NCBI GenBank assembly: GCA_009746045.1
Contig: RPFO01000003.1
Span: 418,501 to 482,500 of the forward strand
DNA: 64,000 nt
Direction of reading: 5' to 3'
Source of the DNA: Mesostigma viride
Taxonomy: Eukaryota > Streptophyta > Mesostigmatophyceae > Mesostigmatales > Mesostigmataceae
Below, piece after piece: positions 11,201 to 21,040 of this stretch; the first letter of the stretch is position 1, and each line of letters begins with the position of its first letter. Made by a program: the position numbers and the translations under genes. The notes beneath the pieces were generated by a model. The model saw only the letters and a list, made by a program, of their open reading frames with translations, was not told the DNA's origin and did not search any database.

Positions 11201-14200
11201 CGGAGTATTTCTAGTACATTAGTACGCCAAATCCCCCCGTATTGTATAATACGGCGTATTTACCGAATAATGCGGCGTACTAGCTCACACTGACGACAAG
11301 CTCGTAGAGAAAAGCACTGATAGCAGATCACGTACGCCACAAATCTATGCCTTGACATCGTAAATCCCTCGCCCAGGCGAGCAAGTGAGCAACAACGGCT
11401 GTTCTTCTACGGTGAGAATGGCAGGCACCAACCGTGCACGCCTCAATAAGTACTTACCAAAAATGTCCATAAATTTGGAACAAAGCACCCGTTCTGTTTA
11501 GAATTCGATGCTATCAATATTAATGCCTCCTTCACGGTCAGAACCCCCCCCAGAACCGCGCATTTACTGCCGCGATCATGAATTCTATTTCATTCCGCGT
11601 GACCGAAAAATGCCTACTGCCCCCCATGCAGATGGCATAAAAAGAAAGCAGCGATATTATGAACCAGCAACTTTTTCGCCTCAATCCAACATCATTAACT
11701 CATCGCCTTCAACATTTGAGCATTTTGTTTGCATTTCTCTCTCCCTATGTAGCTAATTTTGCCATGGCCACTTCCGCAAGTAGCCAGCGCACCTTGCACC
11801 CAACTTTTCACGCCAACTAATTCCTAGGCCCAACGAGGGGGTGCTCGAAACATAAATATCAGACATTAACGCTGAAAATTTCCAAAAGTTCGCCCAATTG
11901 CGCCCTACCTACCTAGCTTTCGGGCGCGTTTTACATAGCAAATCCTTGAGTTCTGGGGTTCTGGGGGTCGAGATAGGGAGCAAAATGATCAGCTCCGCGA
12001 GCTCTATATTGTTTGAGCATATTGGTGTATGGGAAAATTCCGATTTCTAAAATGGGTCATTGGCCGGCGCGACCTATACTGGCACGGCGCGGCGCTGGAG
12101 AGCCGAAGCCTTGTAGTTGTGGCAGATGGCAGCATACTTTCGTGCCTACGGGCAGCACCATCCTGCGGGCACCCCCCCCTCCTCCCTCTATGGTACCTGC
12201 CAAAATCTTGACTGCAGATTTGGGTTCAGCTCGCCAAATGCTATCAGTTTGTCCGTCAAACCGTTTCAAAATTCCGACCATACATGGAGCTAGCAGAAAA
12301 TCCAAGTGTTTTGTTGTAAATAGCCCATATCGGCCGGGCACCCTACCTCCCTACCCTTTTAGTTGACGGTTTTCGAGGCTCTGTAACTTCGAACCTAGGT
12401 ACCCCCTGGGGTTGCAACCAGTGTCTAACATGCTTGTGTTCCCGAGATATACTCGAATTCAGCGTTGTGTAATATTTCTTGTTTTCAAGCACCCCCCTCG
12501 GGCCCAAGGCAAACATTTTGCAAGGCTTGCGTTTGATGGAAGAAACGTACTAACCATTCGCAGTAAGTTCTATAGTAAAAATCCGCGGATGGGAAGTAAA
12601 CGCCGCGCCAAAGAACCTAGGCGCTGCGCTGCCTGCTGGTAGCCTGGTACCCCCAAAAATTCCAAGTCCAAGTCGCGTATTTTAAATATAGTACGCGTTT
12701 TTTGGCCGCGGCGTTCCGTATGCGTATTCACGTACTTTATTCGAATCGTACGCCGTATTAGCCAACCCGGCCAACACTTGTATAAATATACTGCCACCAC
12801 AGCCAAGTATTGCAAGTGATGGCGGCTCGACGGCGTCTGTGACAATCACAGCCAAATAATGACGTAGCCACGGCTTGTACTCAGAAGCTCGGCCCATGAC
12901 ATGGGGCACTACCGATCTGGGGTAGTGTCATCAGCATTCTGGCAGCGCGGTACCGCCAAGCTGGGTCTTTCCTTTCAAGGAGGATGCTTCTGACATTATT
13001 TGGCATGACATCTGACTCCATGTGGTGACCTTGGAATGATAGGGGTCGTTGAGCAGGCAGGACGCTTTGAGCAGGACTGGCTTTGAGCGTTGACATTCTT
13101 ATTCGTACAGTTGGCAGTTCAACTGTATTCCTGGAATGCCTTTTGGCATTACGTCTTTTGTTTCTGATTGTTCTGTCTCACCTTTATCTGAGTCTAGCGT
13201 TCGCTTCTAACGCTTGTGTGGGAACATGAGGCATCTCCTGCCCTCTCCGTCGCCCCCCTCACCATCCTCTGGCCTGGCTGGCATCGTCACGACTTTAAAA
13301 AATAGCTAATATCTTTTATATATGCTCCACACTCTATGAGTGGACTTTGTGTGGCTTGTCATGGCCTGACAGGGATGACGCGACTTCTAGATGCTACAAC
13401 TAAATTTGGTGTCGCATTCCATGCGATACTATAAAATCGATACTAAAAAGGTCTCTGTGTGGCTTGTCGTGGCCTGGCAGCGACGACGCGACACCGCCCG
13501 GCAACCTGGGCTCCAAGGTGAGCGCGCTGCTGACAGCTGGCACCTACTACGTCATGGTGGACGGCTACAGCGCGCTTGACAGCGGCCCCTTCACCATCAA
13601 CGCGCGCTTCGTCGACAACTGCGTGCCATTGTGCGACGGCAACTACTGCGGGGACGACGGGTGCGGGTACAAGTGTGGGACCTGCGATAGTGGCAAGGTG
13701 TGCAGGAACCTGGTGTGCTATCCGGGCGCGTGCGACCCGCAGTGCGCCTCGGCGCGCAGGTTCTGCGGCGAGGATGGGTGTGGCGGGAGCTGCGGGACCT
13801 GCACAGGGGCGAACCAAAAGTATGTCATCATGCTGCGGTGTGCTACACCGATGTTACTGTGTAGTATAATAGCTTGTCGTTTGATTGGCCTGTCTCCTCT
13901 CCACACGCACCATACGCTGCATTCAGGACTTATTCTGCGTGGTACAGTACAGTGTTACTTAATTGATTCATTACTAGATGTATTGACTGCTGGTACTGCT
14001 ATTGGTTTGTCTATGGGATCTCGTGCTGGAGCTGCTTGCTGGCTAATCGTCTTTGGCAGGAAGGAGGGAGGGAGGGAGGGAGAGAGGGAGGGAGGGGTGG
14101 GGATGGGTGGGTGGGTGGGTGGGTGGGTGGGTGGGTGGGTGGGTGGGTGGGTGGGTGGGTGGGTGGGTGGGTGGGTGGGTGGGTGGGTGGGTGGGTGGGT

Positions 14201-14382
14201 GGGTGGGTGGGTGGGTGGGTGGGTGGGTGGGTGGGTGGGTGGGTGGGTGGGTGGGTGGGTGGGTGGGTGGGTGGGTGGGAGCGAGCGAGCGAGCGAGCGA
14301 GCGAGCGAGCGAGGGAGGGAGGGAGGGAGGGAGGGAGGGAGGGAGGGAGGGAGGGAGGGAGGGAGGGAGGGAGGGAGGGAGG

Positions 14383-14465
<83 letters not shown>

Positions 14466-17400
14466 ACTGGCAGGGTTGGCTCCCCAGGGGTTGGTATCAG
14501 TGCTCATTGGTATCAGACTTTTTTGCACAGCCGGCCCCGCCCCGTCAACAAAAGCAGAAGCCGGGGGCCGGGGACAACCGCCAGGTCTCCGGTGGCTGGC
14601 ACTACCAGAACTGAGGGATCCAAGAGTCCCTGGCAGATCCTATTTTCTGCCAGAAAGTCTTTTCGAGGGCGCCCGCCACAATGTTGGGTGTCAGCCCTCA
14701 GAAGTTACCAACGTCCCAGATCTTACAAGACAAGACAGTGATTACTCACTAAACTGTCTAGCGCCGAAGTATTACTAGTCGCCGATGGGCTATTGACCTA
14801 TCACCTAAGCACACAGGTTCCCCACCCCGGCAATTTTAGGGCCTGTTGGCGCGCCGGCCCAGCCCCGGCAAACTTTCCCCGCCTCCCGGGGCCGCCACTA
14901 CAATGAGCAGTGACTGGTTGGTATCTGCTCTGCATGCATTGTGGCTGGTAAAGTGGTAATGTCATCAACACAAGCGTAGGGAATAGGGCGCGGGGCATGG
15001 GGATGCCGGAAATGGGCGTTGATTGTGGAGCATTAAACGTGGGGCTAGCATTGGGCATGTCTCATGCTTGCCTGGGCACCCAAGACGGTATTGCTATTTC
15101 CTGCCATGGTCGTTCACGCCCAAGTTAGACGTGCGGCGTTGGCTGTGGGGAGCAAGTTCGTTCTGAGGAAGGCTTAGTAGCGGGATCATGGAAGAAGGAC
15201 AACGTATTCGTCCCACACACCCGCTGGCTCCGTCATCAACCACCGAACACTGATCCACGGCTGCCACAAACTTCGCTTTTCCCCTGGACCTACTCTACTT
15301 CCGGTGCCCCCTCTCGTGCCAAACTCTCTTATAATCCCCTTGTCATTTATTGACTGTTTTTTTCCCCCAGGTGTGTGGGCGAGGGCTTTCAACCTGACGA
15401 CGAAGGGACCCCCACACCCAGCTTCTGCGCTGCCTTCCCGACGTGCAACCACACGCACCCCGTGTGCACCGGCTGCAGCGCCACACAGTACTGCGGCCAC
15501 GACTGCCAGTGCTATGACCTGAACGCCCAGGTGCCCGACCTGGTGCTGGACAGGGGGTTTCTGGAGAGCAACATTTTCCTGGAGACGGCCACGTTTGTCA
15601 ACTCGTCTTGCGCCGTCAGGGGCGGCTGCGTGTACAGGAGCGGGACCCGCAAGCTCCTGCGGTACGTAGACCTCTGCGGTGCATAAACTCCTGCGGTGAG
15701 TACAGTGCTGCGGTGCATAACATGCTGCGGCTCGTCAAAGTACTTTTCGGGGCTAGGGGCGTTGCGATACTTTGGAATGGTGCGCGGGCTAACGAAAGTG
15801 GAATCCATCGACAGGGGTTTGCCTTGCCCAGCGTTAGGAAAAGTGCTCCAGTGCACGAAATGGGAAAGAAGTGGATGTTGAAGAGCGATCCGGCTCGCAA
15901 CTCATGGGGGAAATCTGTTGTCTGTGGACAGTGATGCCTCGGTGTCGATTATGGTTTGTAGAAGGGCCATCGTGGATGGTTGGGTTGAGTGTATTGAAAA
16001 GTCCAACACACAGCAAGTGGATGCCGAGCGACCTCACGGTGATGAGAAGGATTTGGCGTAGATGCGTACGCGTGCTCTATCTCTAGAAATGCAGGGGATG
16101 GCCCGCGGTTGGGATTCTCTTAATGTAATGGGAAACCTAGTTACAACGGCCGCCAGCAATAGCTGAAGAAAGCACAGGCCAACCGATGAAATCAAGACAA
16201 GGTTATCATACGATGCTTCCATCGTTCTTTTTGTCCTGGCGTGGAGGAGGGCGAAAAATGTGGAGTCGTCATAGCATGATCTACCATATCGACCGCGTGT
16301 AATTAATCAATTAGCTACATTCTACTAAATCAATGATGAATTAAAATGCCGACTTCTTACACGAGCTTAAGTGTACCATACCTGTTACAGTCGTGCAGCA
16401 TTCACCATGCTGACCTGCTAGTGGCACAACTACTCCGTGTTTCATCATCGCATGTTCACCGTGCTGACCTGCTAGTACTACTATTGCATAAGCGCATGTT
16501 CACCATGCTGACTTACTAGCACTACTATTTCACAAGCGCATGTTCACCATGCTGACTTGCTAGTACCACTATTACATAAGCGCATGTTCACCATGCTGAC
16601 TTGCTAGTACTACTATTGCACAAGCGCATGTTCACCATGCTGACTTGCTAGTAGTACTATTGCATAAGCGCATGTTCACCATGCTGACTTGCTAGTACTA
16701 CTATTGCATAAGCGCATGTTCACCATGCTGACCTGCTAGTACTACTATTGCATAAGCGCATCTTCACCATGCTGACTTACTAGTACTAGTATTGCATAAG
16801 CGCATGCTCACCATGCTGACTTGCTAGTACTACTATTGCATAAGCGCATGTTCACCGTGCTGACCAGGCTGCTAGTACTACTATTGCATAAGCGCATGTT
16901 CACCGTGCTGACCTGCTAGTACTACTATTGCATAAGCGCATGTTCACCGTGCTGACTTGCTAGTACTACTATTGCATAAGCGCATGTTCACCGTGCTGAC
17001 CAGGCTGCTAGTACTACTATTGCATAAGCGCATGTTCACCATGCTGACCTGCTAGTACTACTATTGCATAAGCGCATGTTCACCATGCTGACTTGCTAGT
17101 ACTACTATTGCATAAGCGCATGTTCACCGTGCTGACCAGGCTGCTAGTACTACTATTGCATAAGCGCATGTTCACCGTGCTGACTTGCTAGTACTACTAT
17201 TGCATAAGCGCATGTTCACCATGCTGATCTGCTAGTACTACTATGGCATAAGCGCATGTTCACCATGCTGACCTGCTAGTACTACTATTGCATAAGCGCA
17301 TGTTCACCATGCTTACCTGCTAGTACTACTATTGCATAAGCGCATGTTCACCATGCTGACTTACTAGTACTACTATTACATAAGCGCATGTTCACCGTGC

Positions 17401-19761
17401 TGACCTGCTAGTACTACTATTGCATAAGCGCATGTTCACCATGCTAACTTGCTAGTACTTCTATTACATAAGCGCATGCTCGCCATGCTGCCGGATACGA
17501 TTGCCTTGCCTTGTCTCGCCTTGCCTTGCCTCTGCGCCTTTCCTTGCCTCCTCGTCTTGCCCAGCGTCTTACCTGCAGGCCTGGCCTGGCCTTGCCTTTT
17601 GCCTCGGTGCCTCGCCCTCCCTTGATGCCCTGCCTTCCTTCCGGCCACGGTGCAACCTCATAACATCCGCACTCAACTACGTCCGCTGCCCTTCACCTGT
17701 GTCTTGCCTTGGCGCCATGCCCCACCGTGCCGCCGTTCCTTACCCCTACCCCCCTGGTCGCCACCCTCGCAGCTTCACCACACCAGTGCTCAACCAGGGT
17801 GCCGCCTGGGAGCCCATCGGGTCCAAGCAGCTGCGCGAGCAGCCAAACGTGTACAGCTGGTCCTCCTGCAACAACCAGTACGAGATGCTGGCCTTCTTTC
17901 GTGCCACGCTGTACTCAGAGGACCACCGGAGGCCGGTCGTCTCGCGCGTGAACAACGTGATCTGCCTCCAGGACTCCACGCGCACCAACAACGGGTCGAC
18001 AATCGGGTGCCGGGGCACGTACACGTGCGGCAACCCGGGGTACGTCTACCCACCTTTCTTATGACGTGCTGCAGGAAAACCCTCGTGTTGCAGAACGTGT
18101 CCACTGTCGGTGGAGGTGCATGTAAAAGTGCGAGAACCGAGCTATGTCATAATATCCGAGATTTGTTATAATAGCTTAGTAGTAGGCGTAGGTGGCGGCG
18201 GCGGCGGCGGCGGGTAGTCGTCATCGTCGTAGAAGTACAAGTACAAGTAGAAGTAGTAGAAGTAGTAGTAGTGGCAGTTGTAGTCGTAGTCGTCGTAGTA
18301 GTAGAAAGCTTGCGTAGCGGAATGGGTTCATAGTGGGGCGCAGGGCCATGTACACGCGCGAGAAAGGAGGGTACATATGGCTACCTCAAACCTTACCATA
18401 TCTTATGCTAGTATGCGAACTTGTACCAGAAAGCTTGTGTTGCAGGACGGGTCCACAACCAGGCGCAGGGGCACGTATCCACGCGAGAATGGACGCTGTG
18501 CCTGGCTACCTCAAACCTAATAATATCTTATGTAGTAGAGTGCACTGTGCGAGAATGGAGGCTGTGCGTGGCTATTTAACTAATAATGGAACCTGATCAT
18601 TTCCGTTGAGGCATTCGTGGGACGATATGAAACAAGTGATCCTCGGTTGGGCCCAGGGGCAAGGTATGCGTGCAAGAACCCTGGCTGCTTGCTCGAGCCA
18701 TGCGGATGATGCCATCTGCCCTTTGTCTCTGTCACACCTGTGTTATATCAATACCATCACATCAAGATCGTTGCATGAAAACCTTGAGATCAAGACCGAT
18801 GTATCAAGACCAATGGCCTCCTCCAGTCACACGAATCGCACCTTAGGGTGTAGGGTCCGTGGCTTGTGGTTTCTTCCGGCGTCTGCGTGCTCGTACAGCT
18901 GGTGCTTCATGTTGGGATTCACTTTCCCGCCCACTTGTGACTAGCCACCAGCTTGACCATGCTTGCAATAATGTAGTGTTTGTGTTTACACAGCATCCCA
19001 TCCCCTCTCACTGGACACGGCCTGTGAAAGTGACCGCGCTTGCTGAACCCTTGTGCAGTTGCCCCCACTCTGCCTCCTCCCCGCCAATATCGACGAGACA
19101 GCCAGCGCAGGCATGGCATTACTATACTACAGTGACCATGATATCGATGAGACAACCAGAGAGACAGTATCAACGAGACAACCAGGGCAGGCCATAAATC
19201 TGGAGAGTACACACCATGCTAGCCGGAGCTTGCCGTTATATCATCCGCGTTTGTTGAGTCGTTCAGGATCATGGAGACAAAGATGGGCCCAGTTTGCCTG
19301 CCCGACTCCTCTAAGAACGCCCGAACGTTCTCTAACAATGCCTGCCCGAACTTACTCTAACAACGCCCGAATCGCCTGCCCAATCCCCCCCTGCCTGCCA
19401 AACCCTGACGTGCCTCTGCCCGATGGTCCCTCCCTGCAGCCTGTCGCAGGGGTGGACGGACAACTTTGGCTGGTCCCTGGAGTGCTCCTGGCTCGACGTG
19501 ACCGACGTGCCTGGCGGCAACTACCTCCTGGAAGTCGTGATCAACCCGCACCAAGTCTTCCATGAGCTCAACTTTGACAACAACGTTGGGGACATCCCCG
19601 TCCACATCCCCTGCAATTTCCCTGTGGGCCCCGTCGCCGCTAGCAGCCGAGGGGACACGGCTTGCAGCGCCACCACCGGCATGACGGCCGCTCTCTCAAG
19701 CGCTCTGCTGGCATCCGTGGTGGCCGGGGGGCTTGCCGCGCTGCTCCCATTTTGGTTGTGA
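7921..19761 (+). CDS. Secreted cysteine-rich protein with lysyl-oxidase-like domain (six exons)
   Basis: Exons are 7921-8273, 8448-8834, 13481-13819, 15371-15661, 17773-18039 and 19440-19761. All introns are GT-AG, all are in phase 2, and the total is 653 codons including the stop. Domains in order: signal peptide (hydrophobic residues about 8-30), a Cys-rich segment, Cys-rich EDGCGGFCGFC-type modules, a pre-peptidase C-terminal-like beta fold (YYVMVDGYS) split over exons 2-3, and two more DGCG modules. A lysyl-oxidase-like domain spans exons 4-6 (PDLVLDRGFLES, CAVRGGCVYRSGTRKLLR, CSWLDVTDVPGGNY). The C-terminus is hydrophobic and GPI-like. In known lysyl oxidases copper is held by a WHxCHxHYH block and the cofactor forms from Lys and Tyr; here the block reads WSSCNNQYE, the Lys position Asn and the Tyr position Phe. 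I infer a structural or adhesive extracellular-matrix or cell-wall protein rather than an active amine oxidase. Introns 2-5 are 1.1-4.6 kb and repeat-rich. Confidence 0.8.
8448..8834 (+). CDS. Lysyl-oxidase-like gene, exon 2
   Basis: Acceptor ttgcag at 8442-8447, donor GTGAGG at 8835. Encodes EDGCGGFCGFCPQGKGC and the first half of a pre-peptidase C-terminal-like beta domain (FYTFTIPSGRKYGVDIRATG, then YDTVLQLSTEC). The domain resumes in exon 3. Confidence 0.8.
8882..8996. repeat. Short degenerate minisatellite (cattcattcatgt)n
   Basis: About seven imperfect 16-17 bp units carrying cattcattcatg and gtcacaacattca lie just inside intron 2. The open frame through it, rich in FIH and AFI, is an artefact. 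Confidence 0.7.
9011..10103. other. Intron 2, left part, nothing recognised
   Basis: Low-GC intronic sequence without element ends or coding signal. Confidence 0.4.
10104..11288. mobile_element. Foldback/MITE-like element in intron 2
   Basis: Both ends carry the same 13-bp arm in opposite orientation: GTGAGCTAGTACG at 10104-10116 and CGTACTAGCTCAC at 11276-11288. AT-rich subterminal sequence with repeated aatacgg and cgtatt follows on each side. The same motif cluster recurs at 12670-12790 without clear ends. No coding capacity and no convincing target duplication were seen, so the class is unknown. Confidence 0.6.
11289..13480. other. Intron 2, right part
   Basis: No gene was seen. It contains a third cgtatt/aatacg-rich patch (12670-12790) related to the foldback element. 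The end of the intron repeats a short phrase: ggcttgtcatggcctgacag at 13353-13372 resembles the true acceptor ggcttgtcgtggcctggcag at 13461-13480, a likely decoy acceptor. Confidence 0.5.
13481..13819 (+). CDS. Lysyl-oxidase-like gene, exon 3
   Basis: Acceptor cctggcag ends at 13480; donor GTATGT starts at 13820. It completes the pre-peptidase C-terminal-like domain (LLTAGTYYVMVDGYS, GPFTINARFVDNC) and adds two Cys-rich modules (CGDDGCGYKCGTC and CGEDGCGGSCGTC). 339 bases, in phase with exons 2 and 4. Confidence 0.8.
14058..14464. repeat. Composite tetranucleotide array in intron 3
   Basis: Blocks succeed each other: (GGAG)n to 14100, (GGGT)n to about 14280 (about 44 copies), (GAGC) about 8 copies, (GGGA) about 18 copies, then (GGCA) about 20 copies to 14464. 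Neighbouring units differ by one or two bases. The long WVGG-, EGGR- and GRQA-type frames are repeat artefacts. Confidence 0.95.
15371..15661 (+). CDS. Lysyl-oxidase-like gene, exon 4 (start of LOX domain)
   Basis: A pyrimidine tract with tttcccccag precedes 15371; the donor GTACGT starts at 15662. Encodes Cys-rich CVGEGFQPDDEG and CSATQYCGHDCQCYDL, then the LOX-domain opening VPDLVLDRGFLESNIFLETA, followed by CAVRGGCVYRSGTRKLLR. 291 bases, joining exon 5 to give LLRF as in the family. Confidence 0.8.
16386..17486. repeat. 44-46 bp minisatellite in intron 4, about 24 units
   Basis: Unit core is gcatgttcaccatgctgac followed by ttgctagtactactattgca and taagc. Units differ by c/t and a/g changes. 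Three units carry an extra caggc (near 16862, 17004 and 17137), about 133-142 bp apart, a hint of higher-order repeat expansion. Confidence 0.95.
17773..18039 (+). CDS. Lysyl-oxidase-like gene, exon 5 (copper-block exon)
   Basis: Acceptor cctcgcag ends at 17772; donor GTACGT starts at 18040. Encodes VLNQGAAWEPIGS, the copper-talon position as WSSCNNQYEMLAFF, and RVNNVICLQDS where lysyl oxidases have GHKASFCLEDT. No histidine remains in the copper block and the cofactor lysine aligns with Asn. Confidence 0.8.
18040..19439. other. Intron 5 with degenerate copies of the exon 5 end
   Basis: Three patches (about 18325-18365, 18450-18500, 18630-18680) resemble the last 60 bases of exon 5 and its donor (cgggtcgacaa, ggggcacgta, acgcg) but are not open. 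They look like decayed partial exon duplications. A CGG/GTA-rich microsatellite lies at 18180-18310. Confidence 0.5.
19165..19285 (+). repeat. Dispersed repeat, copy 2 of 2
   Basis: Counterpart of 2637-2757: gagacaacca, gccgttatatcatccgcgtt and gagtcgttcaggatcatg are in the same order. It lies in intron 5, whereas the other copy is inside the LINE remnant. Confidence 0.6.
19440..19761 (+). CDS. Lysyl-oxidase-like gene, exon 6 (C-terminus)
   Basis: Acceptor tccctgcag ends at 19439. Encodes LSQGWTDNFGWSLECSWLDV, TDVPGGNYLLEVVINPH and HELNFDNNVGD, then a Ser/Ala stretch and a hydrophobic tail (ALLASVVAGGLAALLPFWL) ending in TGA. The tail without following charged residues fits a GPI-attachment signal. 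Tyr of the DYTNN cofactor block is Phe here, as in the upstream copy. Confidence 0.8.
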
Positions 19762-21040
19762 GGACGATTGTTGGATCATTATATCGGTGTCAATGAAACA
19801 GCCAGATATAGCTATTAGCGCTGAGTAAGGAGTTTGAAACAGTACAGGCAAAAGGAGGGGGGCGAAAGGAGGGGTTAGACAAGAGTTGTTGTAGTAATCG
19901 GTAGTAGTGGGTAGTGCCGGTTTCCTATGCATTCGCGGCTGGTTGCCGCAGCTCCTGCGCTACCTGGGGTGGAACTGTACCCCCTGGGGTTGTGTGGTGC
20001 TAGCTGTGTGCCACATTCCCCACAAGTCATAGCTGCATGGCATGCGGCTGTCAACGGCTGCGGTCTCCTGTAGGAGCGCCTCATGGCGCCTGATGCGTCC
20101 GGCAATGGCATATTGGCACTTGGTTCCGGCCAGAAGTGCTTCGGCCACGATTAGCAACGCTCCTGATTGGCAACCAGCACAGGGTAGGGAGTCCCAAGTT
20201 GGTATAATAGGATCTGCTCCCACACGGTGGCTATTGCGGCAATCTCATGATGGCTGTTTCGTTACCTGCATGCTCTGCTGGAGGGGGCGCAACGCCACAG
20301 AACCATTCCTTTAGATAACCACTCGTAGGTCCAACCATTGGTCAATCACTGGCCACCGGGGTGCTGCCTGCCCCCAACAAACCAGGGCACATAGCCGTCC
20401 TGCAGCCTCGGACATGACCAGTTGTCTTATCCATTTGTGAGACCTTAAAAGTATGGGCTGTCTCATTCACTACCATCTTTTCGCGGTAGTAAGTGCTCGA
20501 CAAGCTCTAGATACAGCTGGAATCCACATCTACAACATGAACAGTTGAGTCGATCTGGCATCCAGGATATGTACGTGACTGTGCAGGATTGGCGCCCAAT
20601 TTTTGAGAATACTGAATGGAAGTACTTTTCCCCCCAGTTTCCCCGTACAAATGATTGTCACTACTAGCTTTTGATGCATGAGAGCTCAACCTGCATGCTT
20701 TTAACCCGTGCTTTTTTACAACGCGATACATCGCGTTGTAGGGTTAGAACGCGATGTATCGCGTTGTAATCTGACACGTGGCAAACCTATTAAACATGCG
20801 ATTTTTGGTCTGAAACTTTCAACATAGGTCAGAAACATCTCATAGAATTCAAGAAAAAATCCTGGTATTTTTGGTATTTTTTTTGTGACAGCTGCAAACA
20901 AATATGTACCACTGAAATCAGGCATTTTCGCGGGACGAAGGTGAAGACGACGGCGATGGCGGCAGGTAGATCTCGCCAGTTTTCGCGCGAATTTCAGTGG
21001 CTGTTGGGTGGCACGACCATGATGATTCGTTCAAAGGTTG
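19762..21040. other. Intergenic, with two adjoining palindromes
   Basis: No gene was seen. At 20717-20772 two near-perfect palindromes sit side by side, both built on the half-site AACGCGAT (ACAACGCGAT/ATCGCGTTGT and GAACGCGAT/ATCGCGTTGT). A relative with the same half-site lies at 27148-27172. They may be ends of an unrecognised transposon family. Confidence 0.5.

Noticed and set aside
14036-14778. Frames with WVGG, EGGR and GRQA repeats, up to 425 codons
   Set aside because: Products of the tetranucleotide arrays inside intron 3; the real exon ends at 13819.
16386-17486. CRISPR-like array
   Set aside because: The entire 44-46 bp unit repeats without variable spacers; it is an intronic minisatellite.
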